In this document: positions 1-5,369 of the stretch, piece by piece
Layout: every line of letters starts with the position of its first letter
How positions within the stretch are numbered: the stretch's first letter is position 1
Assembly: GCA_965651255.1 (NCBI GenBank)
Contig: CBFGRU010000143.1
Span: 1-7,946 of the forward strand
DNA from: CBFGRU01 sp965651255
GTDB lineage: Bacteria; Planctomycetota; Phycisphaerae; Phycisphaerales; SM1A02
Length of the DNA stretch: 7,946 nt
Reading direction: 5' to 3'
Notes under the pieces: generated by a model
The model's database searches: none
Seen by the model: the letters and a program-made list of their open reading frames with translations, nothing else
What the model was told of the DNA's origin: nothing
Program-made: the position numbers and the translations under genes

Positions 1-899
1 TGAACCGCAGCGTGTCGATCGGCATCATCTCGTGCACCCGCCGGTTCCTGCCGGAGATCAGCGAGTACTCGCTGTGGCTGCAGACGGATTCAGCCATCAA
101 CCCCGGCAACTCGGGCGGGCCGCTGGTGAATACGGATGGTGAGATCATTGGCATCAACGCGCGGGGGATGGATTACGCGGAGGGGATGGGCTTTGCGATT
201 CCTTCGGAAACGGTGCGGGTGCTGCTGCCGCAGTTGCGCGAGTACGGCCGGGTGAACTGGTCGTGGACGGGATTGCAACTGCAGCCGCTGCGCGACTTCA
301 ACCGTGATATGTACTTTGATGATTCGGAAGGGGTGATCATCGCGGAGACGGATGTGGACAGTCCGGCCCGTCAGGCGGGGCTGAGGCCGCGCGACCGTAT
401 TGTGCGCGTGAACGGCACGCCGATCACCGCGATGACGGAAGAGGATCTGCCCGCAGCGCGGAGGTTCTTCGGCCTGTTGCCGATGCATGAGGCGGCGACG
501 TTCGTGGTTGAGCGCGACAACGAGATGATCACCGTCGAGATCACGCCGCGCGAGAAGGGGCAGGTGCAGGGGCAGGAACTGGCGCTTCCGCGCTGGGACT
601 TGACGGTGAAGGAGATCAACCAGTTCGACAACCCGGATCTGTACTTCCACCGGAAGGAAGGTGTGTTTGTGTTCGGCATCAAGTATCCCGGCAACGCGGG
701 GAATTCCGGCATCCGCGAGCAGGACATCATCACGAAGATTGACGGCCGCGATGTGACGACGCTGGATGAGGTGAAGGCGATTCACGCCGAGGCGATCGCG
801 AATGTCGATTCCAAGTACCGAATGGTGATCACGGTGTTGCGCGGCGGATTGCCGAGGCAGGTTGTGCTTGATTTCTCGCGCGATTTTGAGAAGAGATGA
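1..899 (+). CDS. HtrA/DegP-like S1C serine protease with two PDZ domains (5' end outside window)
   Basis: Envelope protease/chaperone of the HtrA (DegP/DegQ/DegS) family, which degrades or holds misfolded exported proteins. The frame is open to the left edge, with the first full codon at base 3, so the N-terminus, catalytic His and Asp lie outside the window. Counting from base 3, SVSIGIIS (residues 3-10) matches the strand before the active site, and NPGNSGGPLVN (33-43) carries the nucleophile Ser37 (bases 111-113). GMGFAIPSE follows, as usual. PDZ1 is roughly residues 85-180 (GVIIAETDVDSPARQAGL, then RIVRVNG). PDZ2 is roughly 200-290, with GIREQDIITKIDGRDV. The internal GTG at base 12 is not the start, because the protease fold continues upstream of it. 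The next gene, 54 bases downstream on the same strand, encodes a degenerate relative, so the two are probably co-transcribed. Family certain; exact paralogue and substrate unknown. Confidence 0.93.
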   Translation, partial: NRSVSIGIISCTRRFLPEISEYSLWLQTDSAINPGNSGGPLVNTDGEIIGINARGMDYAEGMGFAIPSETVRVLLPQLREYGRVNWSWTGLQLQPLRDFNRDMYFDDSEGVIIAETDVDSPARQAGLRPRDRIVRVNGTPITAMTEEDLPAARRFFGLLPMHEAATFVVERDNEMITVEITPREKGQVQGQELALPRWDLTVKEINQFDNPDLYFHRKEGVFVFGIKYPGNAGNSGIREQDIITKIDGRDVTTLDEVKAIHAEAIANVDSKYRMVITVLRGGLPRQVVLDFSRDFEKR

Positions 900-940
900 T
901 CGGTGAGGGGCGGCAGAACTCCGCGGATTGAACGGCTGAA

Positions 941-947
941 GAAGGAG
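941..947 (+). promoter_or_regulatory. Ribosome binding site deciding the start of the inactive HtrA-like gene
   Basis: GAAGGAG lies 6 bases before ATG 954. It favours that ATG over the upstream in-frame GTG at 903, which would place 17 charged residues in front of a good signal peptide. Confidence 0.75.
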
Positions 948-953
948 CAGGCA

Positions 954-3170
954 ATGGCAGGGCGACTCGGAACGTACTTCGCGATCGTGATGGGATGCGC
1001 ACTTTCCGCGGTGGTTCATGCGGCGCAGGATGAGCAGAGGCCGGGTGAGATGGATCACGGGTCGATGGTTGAACTGGCGGAGCGCATCAGTCCATCGCTG
1101 GTGCGGGTCGAGTGGACGCTGAAGTACGATCGTGGCGAAGCGCCGTACATCGAGGGTCTCTGGGAGCGCGGGGGGTATGTCATCGATGAGGAACGCCCGT
1201 TGGAGGAAGGGGGCTATCTTCTGGGTCCGGCGCTCGTGGTGACGAAAGACCCGGCGATTCACGCACGTTTCATTGACAAAGTGGAAGTGCGATTCGGCGA
1301 TCAGGTCGTCAGCGCGCGGATGGCGGGCTATCAGTCGAATCAGCGGGGCGTGCTGCTGCAACTCGCTGAACCGCTGGATGGCGCACGGCCGCTGGAGTTT
1401 GTGCCCGCGGGTGATGATTCGCCGCTTTTTCATGTGAACTACACCAACAGTGTGACCTGGGACATCGCGGTGAATCGATTGATGCCGCGTTCAACGATTG
1501 CGTTTTCGACCGAACTCAAGCGGGCGACGATCGATTCGATGGGGCCGCTCGTCATCAACGCGGAAGGAAAGGCGGTTGCGCTGCATCTGGTGGATCGTTT
1601 GCCGCTGGAGACGCCGTGGGCCAGTTCGCCGCTTGATCGGCCGCAGGTATCGAGCGCTGAACTTTCGCACAAGCTTGATGAACTGCGAGGTCGTGTTGAG
1701 GAGACGTTGCTGCGGGTGACGATTAATTTCCGGAGTCCGAAAGCCCAGGATGATGGCATGGGCGGGCGCATGATGTACGGTCGGGGTCAGATGGACTCCG
1801 CGACGGAGTGGAACGGCATCGGGATGTTGCTGGAACCGGATCGTCTCCTGGTGCTGGCGAAGTTGAAGCCCAGTGTGACTGCCCGTCTGGAGCGCATTCG
1901 GGTGGCCACGTCGGATGGCAGATCGGTGGCGGCAACCTTTGTTGGATCACTCAAAGATTACGGCGCGTTCATCGCGCAGTTGGATGAACCGATTTCCGGC
2001 AGCGGGGTTTCGCTGGATGAGGCGCCGATTCTGACGCATCGTGATGAACTGCTGCTTGCGGCTCAGGTGCGCATTCAGGGCGAGTCGCGCGAAGTGTTTT
2101 ATCAGCATGAGCGGCTCAGCGGATTTCACCTCGGATGGAATCGGCAGGTGCATCCAGATTACGCGCCGGACTTTCCGACGTTTCTGTACACGCTGGACGG
2201 GACGATGATCGCTGCGCCGATCAGTCGCCGTGAGAAGGTGACGATTGATGACGGCTGGGGCTGGCATTCATCGGCGCTGCTGGCGGCGGAGAACCTGCGC
2301 CGCACGCTCGATCGGGGAGACGATGCGTTCGATGTGAACAACATCCCTCTGGCCGATGGAGAAGAGAGCCGCCTGGCGTGGTTGGGTGTCGAAATGCAGG
2401 CACTCGATATGGATCTGGCCCGCGCGATTGGTGTTGCGAATCTGACCAACGACGGAACCACTGGCGGCATTGTGACGTTCATCTATCCGGAGTCGCCGGC
2501 GGAGCGGTCGGGGCTTCAGGTGAACGATGTGCTGATTCGTCTGCATGTGGAGGGGCAGCCGCGGCCACTGGACGTCATGACCGAAGGCGACCGCTGGGCG
2601 TTTCAGGGCGGCTTCCCGTGGGATCGGTGGGATGAACTTCCCGAGGAGTACTTTGACCAGATTCCAACGCCGTGGGCGGCGGTCGAGAGCGGGTTCGTTC
2701 GCGCTCTGACCGACCTGGGATTCGGGACCCGATACCAGGCAGAGGTCGTTCGCGACGGTGAGGTGATGATGCTTGATTTTCTCGTCGAGCAGAGTCCGGC
2801 ACATTATGTTTCAGCGCCGAAGTTCGAGTCTGAAGCGCTGGGTATCACGGTGAAGGATCTCACCTACGAGGTACGCCGGTACCTGCAGCGACCGATCGGC
2901 GAGCCGGGGGTGGTGATCGCGAAGGTTGAGCCCGGGTCGAAGGCGTCGATTGCCGGCATCAAGCCGTATGAGGTCATCACTCACATCAATGATCAACCGG
3001 TGCATGATGTCAGCGAGTTTGAGCAGCGCATTCAGGGGCTTGCAGACTTTCGTTTTGAAGTGAAGAGAATGATGCGCGGCAGAATTGTGCGCGTGCTGCT
3101 GGATGAATCGATCGGCGGAGCGGCCGAGGTGAAGGATGATGTCGATCACGATGACGGAGAAGAACGCTGA
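954..3170 (+). CDS. Secreted, apparently inactive HtrA-like protein: two degenerate trypsin-like domains plus two PDZ domains
   Basis: 738 residues, probably a periplasmic scaffold, chaperone or regulator. A Sec signal peptide covers residues 1-23 (hydrophobic core FAIVMGCALSAVV, likely cleavage after VHA). Domain 1 (about 37-220) follows the HtrA pattern but lacks the triad: LVVTKDPAIHA (94-104) stands where LTNxHVV is expected, QRGVLLQL (130-137) replaces TDLAVLKV, and only DSMGPLV (194-200) keeps a Ser (195), with GNSGGP otherwise lost. Domain 2 (about 245-430) repeats the fold: GIGMLLEPDRLLVLAK (288-303), KDYGAFIAQLDEP (334-346), PTFLYTLDG (408-416), with none of the catalytic residues. 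PDZ1 (about 475-615) contains a long aromatic insert (546-580); PDZ2 is about 622-718; the tail is acidic. It lies 54 bases after an HtrA with an intact serine motif and overlaps the next gene by 4 bases. Homology is inferred from motif order, not from a search. The reading frame is intact, so this is not a broken gene. Confidence 0.82.
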   Translation: MAGRLGTYFAIVMGCALSAVVHAAQDEQRPGEMDHGSMVELAERISPSLVRVEWTLKYDRGEAPYIEGLWERGGYVIDEERPLEEGGYLLGPALVVTKDPAIHARFIDKVEVRFGDQVVSARMAGYQSNQRGVLLQLAEPLDGARPLEFVPAGDDSPLFHVNYTNSVTWDIAVNRLMPRSTIAFSTELKRATIDSMGPLVINAEGKAVALHLVDRLPLETPWASSPLDRPQVSSAELSHKLDELRGRVEETLLRVTINFRSPKAQDDGMGGRMMYGRGQMDSATEWNGIGMLLEPDRLLVLAKLKPSVTARLERIRVATSDGRSVAATFVGSLKDYGAFIAQLDEPISGSGVSLDEAPILTHRDELLLAAQVRIQGESREVFYQHERLSGFHLGWNRQVHPDYAPDFPTFLYTLDGTMIAAPISRREKVTIDDGWGWHSSALLAAENLRRTLDRGDDAFDVNNIPLADGEESRLAWLGVEMQALDMDLARAIGVANLTNDGTTGGIVTFIYPESPAERSGLQVNDVLIRLHVEGQPRPLDVMTEGDRWAFQGGFPWDRWDELPEEYFDQIPTPWAAVESGFVRALTDLGFGTRYQAEVVRDGEVMMLDFLVEQSPAHYVSAPKFESEALGITVKDLTYEVRRYLQRPIGEPGVVIAKVEPGSKASIAGIKPYEVITHINDQPVHDVSEFEQRIQGLADFRFEVKRMMRGRIVRVLLDESIGGAAEVKDDVDHDDGEER
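3156..3159 (+). promoter_or_regulatory. Ribosome binding site supporting a CTG start for the PhnP-like gene
   Basis: GGAG, within the end of the preceding gene, lies 7 bases before CTG 3167, a normal spacing. No comparable purine run precedes GTG 3218 at that distance (the nearest GGCGGG touches it). Confidence 0.5.
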
Positions 3171-4033
3171 TTCGCGAGGCGTCGCTGACGATTCTCGGCT
3201 CTGGCACCTCGGCGGGTGTGCCGATCATCGGTTGCGATTGCGCGGTCTGCCGGTCGAAGGACCCGCGCGATCAGCGCACGCGCTGCAGTGCGGCGATTCG
3301 GTTCATTGATGCGACTGACCAGGAGCGCATTATCTTCATCGACGCCTCGCCCGACCTTCGCGCGCAGGTGTTGCGTCACGGGTTCGAGCGGCTGGATGCG
3401 ATCCTCTTCACGCATAACCACGTCGATCACACGTTCGGCCTGGATGATGTGCGCCGCTTCAACGCGCTGATGCGCGCGCCGATCGACATTTATGCTGACC
3501 CGCACACGATGGAGACGCTCTCGCGCGTGTATCGGCACATCTTCGAGAAGCACCAGAACGTGAACGATTCGTTCGTCGCAACGCTCATTCCGCACGTGAT
3601 TCACCCGATGCAGCCGTTCGGATTGTTCGGTCTGCGGTTCATGCCCGTGCGGCTGCTGCACGGCAAGCTGCCGGTGCTGGGGTTTCGGGTGGATGTGCTG
3701 GCGGAGGACGGCCGGTCGATCGCCCGGCAGCAGCCGGCGCCGTTTCCGCTCGCGTACTGCACGGATGTCTCGAACATTCCGCCCGAGACCTGGCCGGTGC
3801 TGCGCGACCTGAAGACGCTGGTGCTCGACATGCTGCGGTACCGGAGTCACCCGACGCACATGACCGTGAACGAGGCGGTCGAGGCGGCGACGCAGATCAA
3901 CGCCGAGCGCACGTGGTTCACACACATGACGCACGACATCCTGCACGCCGACCTCGACCCGCGCCTGCCCGAGCGGATGGCGCTGGCGTACGACGGGTTG
4001 GTGGTGAATGAGCGGAGTTTCGGGGGGGAGTGA
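3167..4033 (+). CDS. PhnP-like metallo-beta-lactamase-fold hydrolase (probable CTG start)
   Basis: Cytoplasmic MBL-fold phosphodiesterase-type enzyme. E. coli PhnP opens 5-phosphoribosyl 1,2-cyclic phosphate in the C-P lyase pathway, but no phn genes are visible here, so the substrate is open. Numbered from CTG 3167 (288 aa), the first strand and loop read LTILGSGTSAGVP (7-19). CDCAVC supplies Cys23, 25 and 28, matching PhnP's structural zinc cysteines. HNHVDH gives His83, His85, Asp87 and His88. LLHGK gives His165, YCTDVS gives Asp200, and THMTH gives His253 and the putative zinc ligand His256. All metal ligands expected of the family are therefore present. The frame opens after TGA 3152 and contains no ATG, GTG or TTG before GTG 3218, which would remove the first strand. 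CTG 3167 overlaps the upstream stop in CTGA and has a GGAG 7 bases before it. CTG 3185 and ATT 3170 are weaker alternatives. Probably translationally coupled to the upstream gene. Confidence 0.88.
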   Translation: MIREASLTILGSGTSAGVPIIGCDCAVCRSKDPRDQRTRCSAAIRFIDATDQERIIFIDASPDLRAQVLRHGFERLDAILFTHNHVDHTFGLDDVRRFNALMRAPIDIYADPHTMETLSRVYRHIFEKHQNVNDSFVATLIPHVIHPMQPFGLFGLRFMPVRLLHGKLPVLGFRVDVLAEDGRSIARQQPAPFPLAYCTDVSNIPPETWPVLRDLKTLVLDMLRYRSHPTHMTVNEAVEAATQINAERTWFTHMTHDILHADLDPRLPERMALAYDGLVVNERSFGGE

Positions 4034-4040
4034 GTTCCCG

Positions 4041-4060
4041 CTATCCCGGCCCGGGGATAG
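4041..4060 (+). terminator. Hairpin after the PhnP-like gene, possible terminator
   Basis: CTATCCC (4041-4047) pairs with GGGATAG (4054-4060) around a 6-base loop, 7 bases after the stop codon. A short T run (TTTT, 4068-4071) follows only after 7 bases, so an intrinsic terminator is plausible but not typical. Confidence 0.4.
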
Positions 4061-4071
4061 ATGGGCGTTTT

Positions 4072-4089
4072 CCCCACACCAGTGTGGGG
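4072..4089 (+). promoter_or_regulatory. Perfect 8-base inverted repeat upstream of atpG
   Basis: CCCCACAC and GTGTGGGG are separated by only two bases (CA). As RNA it would form a 7-bp stem with a 4-base loop; as DNA it has the symmetry of a dimeric repressor operator. It lies 59 bases before the atpG start. It could be a second part of the terminator region or an operator; the sequence does not decide. Confidence 0.35.
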
Positions 4090-4133
4090 TTATGGGGGGC
4101 TAAAAACCGCTTTTCCGCCGCGGGCCAGACCGC

Positions 4134-4139
4134 TACACT
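4134..4139 (+). promoter_or_regulatory. Candidate -10 box of atpG
   Basis: TACACT matches four of six positions of TATAAT and ends 9 bases before ATG 4149. No clear -35 box sits 17 bases upstream (TTTTCC at best). If real, transcription would begin at or within a few bases of the ATG, fitting the absence of a Shine-Dalgarno sequence there. Confidence 0.3.
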
Positions 4140-4148
4140 TGCGACCCT

Positions 4149-5030
4149 ATGGCACGAACCCGTGAAATCAAGAAGCGCATGGTCGCGGTGAAGAACATTC
4201 AGCGCATCACCAAGACGATGCAGATGATCGCCACCGCGAAGTTCACCGCCGCCCTTGCCCGGGCGAAGGCGACCCAGCCCTACACCAGGAAGATCCGCGA
4301 ACTGGTGGCGGCGGTTTCCTCCGCAGCGGGAGACATTGATCATCCGCTCATCACGGGGCACGGCGAGAAGACGAAGAAGGAGCTGCTGCTCGTCATCGTC
4401 TCGGACCGTGGCTTGTGCGGTGCATACAACGGAAACGTGCTCCGTCTCGCGATGCATCATCTTCGCGATGCGAAAGCGCGCGGCATCAGCACAACGCTTG
4501 AGGTCTCGGGCAAGAAGGCCGTGGGCTTCTTCCGCTTTGCGAAGATCGATGTGCATCGTCGCCATACGCAGTTCGGTGACAAGCCGGCAGTTGAAGAGGT
4601 GCACCGTCTCGCGAATGAATATATGGAGCGGTTTGCCCGGGGTGAGTTCGATGTTGTTCGAGTGGCGTTCATGCACTTCGAGTCGAACTCGCGCCAGAAG
4701 CCGGAAATCATGCAGTTGCTTCCGCTTACGCCGCCCAAGGCCGAGGCAGATACTTCATCAACTTCCACATCGGCGCCGTATGAATACTCGCCGGACAGCG
4801 CGACGCTGCTGGCCGAACTTCTGCCCGCCTCCGTGCGAACATCACTCTTCCAGGCGTTCAACGAGAGCGTCGTCAGCGAGCAGGTGATGCGCATGATCGC
4901 GATGAAGGCCGCCACGGACAATGCGGGCCAGCTCGGCAAATCGCTGAAGCGCGATTACAACCGAGCACGCCAGACGCAGATTACGACGGAGCTGATGGAA
5001 GTCATCTCCGGCGCGGCCGCGCTCGGCTGA
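4149..5030 (+). CDS. atpG: F1Fo ATP synthase subunit gamma
   Basis: The central rotor shaft of F1, linking the c-ring to the alpha3beta3 catalytic head. 293 residues, normal for the family. The N-terminal helix REIKKRMVAVKNIQRITKTM (5-24), followed by QMIATAKF, is the canonical gamma signature. LLLVIVSDRGLCGAYN (about 78-93) is the conserved Rossmann-like core strand and loop. The C-terminal helix runs from MRMIAMKAATDNAG to ITTELMEVISGAAAL, the segment that inserts into the catalytic head. A Ser/Thr/Pro-rich stretch near 200-215 lies in a region where gamma subunits vary in length. The start ATG has no Shine-Dalgarno; a TACACT element 9 bases away suggests a leaderless or very short 5' leader. 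Unusually, the gene stands alone: an MBL hydrolase lies before it and a non-coding gap and an opposite-strand gene after it, instead of atpA and atpD. Confidence 0.97.
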   Translation: MARTREIKKRMVAVKNIQRITKTMQMIATAKFTAALARAKATQPYTRKIRELVAAVSSAAGDIDHPLITGHGEKTKKELLLVIVSDRGLCGAYNGNVLRLAMHHLRDAKARGISTTLEVSGKKAVGFFRFAKIDVHRRHTQFGDKPAVEEVHRLANEYMERFARGEFDVVRVAFMHFESNSRQKPEIMQLLPLTPPKAEADTSSTSTSAPYEYSPDSATLLAELLPASVRTSLFQAFNESVVSEQVMRMIAMKAATDNAGQLGKSLKRDYNRARQTQITTELMEVISGAAALG

Positions 5031-5050
5031 TCGCGATGAACAATTGTGGA

Positions 5051-5099
5051 CACGAGCCGCGACCGTCAGGGAGTCTCCTGTCTTCGGTCGCGCGCTGAC
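5051..5099. repeat. REP-like palindromic intergenic repeat
   Basis: CGCGACCG (5058-5065) pairs with CGGTCGCG (5085-5092), and an inner CAGG/CCTG stem (5067-5070 with 5077-5080) tops the hairpin. The left half, AGCCGCGACCGTCAGGGAG, resembles a dispersed repeat I remember from planctomycete genomes, where its translation yields spurious peptides such as LPDGRGS. That memory is not checked here, and only one clear copy is in this window. Confidence 0.5.
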
Positions 5100-5146
5100 T
5101 GCAGCGCTTCCACACGGGCACCGCTCGTCGGGAATCGTGACATTCT

Positions 5147-5188
5147 AAAAAGGACGCAGCCCCGGCACGCATTGTCGGGGCTGTGTTT
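5147..5188. terminator. Bidirectional intrinsic terminator between convergent genes
   Basis: ACGCAGCCCCG (5154-5164) pairs with CGGGGCTGTGT (5176-5186) with one G-T wobble. The stem extends inward by GCA/TGT to a 5-base loop (CGCAT), about 14 pairs in all. On the - strand it is followed by CCTTTTT (the A run at 5147-5151), giving a good terminator for the epimerase-like gene. On the + strand only TTT follows, so it is weaker for atpG, whose stop is about 120 bases upstream. Confidence 0.7.
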
Positions 5189-5313
5189 CCTGGTGTTGAC
5201 CGTTCGACACTCGTCCGGCAAGGCACGACCGAGTGCTTTCGCCACCCGGCCGCGCTGTCCACCGGCTCTTCATTCCACGAAGCCCGAACAGGGGGCCGTG
5301 AGCCGATGCCCAC

Positions 5314-5338
5314 CGTCATCGCGAGCGTAGCCGGGGCA
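5314..5338. repeat. Segment resembling a common dispersed bacterial repeat
   Basis: CGTCATCGCGAGCGTAGC, followed by CGGGGCA, looks like the widespread intergenic repeat of the type CGTCATTGCGAGCGAAGC, whose translations give ATLAMTV or YARDDG peptides. Only one copy is visible, so repeat status rests on recollection. Confidence 0.3.
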
Positions 5339-5369
5339 GTGCGGTCGATCAATCGGCAGCGCGGCGCGT

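Larger units (their letters stand above)
5031..5369. other. Intergenic region without a convincing gene, between convergent atpG and the epimerase-like gene
   Basis: The 339 bases contain a REP-like palindrome next to atpG, a strong hairpin near the middle, and a second repeat-like segment near the right end. Open frames on both strands translate to Arg/Ser/Pro-rich sequence with no recognisable motif and no ribosome binding site, so I call none of them a gene. Confidence 0.65.

Noticed and set aside
903..953. Upstream GTG start for the inactive HtrA-like gene
   Set aside because: It would place a charged 17-residue extension before a clear signal peptide, and the ribosome binding site points to ATG 954.
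90..1433. Long open frame on the - strand (447 codons)
   Set aside because: It lies antisense to the HtrA protease and the next gene, spans their junction, and translates to an Arg/His-rich sequence with no motif. It is a shadow of GC-rich codon use on the other strand.
954..3170. Pseudogene interpretation of the second HtrA-like gene
   Set aside because: The frame is intact over 738 codons, with a signal peptide, a ribosome binding site and two well-formed PDZ domains. Loss of catalytic residues looks like functional divergence rather than decay.
3146..3946. Open frame on the - strand opposite the PhnP-like gene (266 codons)
   Set aside because: Arg/His/Val-rich translation without domain features, fully antisense to a gene with complete metal-site motifs.
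5046..5330. Small + strand open frame after atpG (94 codons)
   Set aside because: It runs through the REP-like palindrome and the terminator hairpin, has no ribosome binding site, and its translation is of the type produced by repeats.
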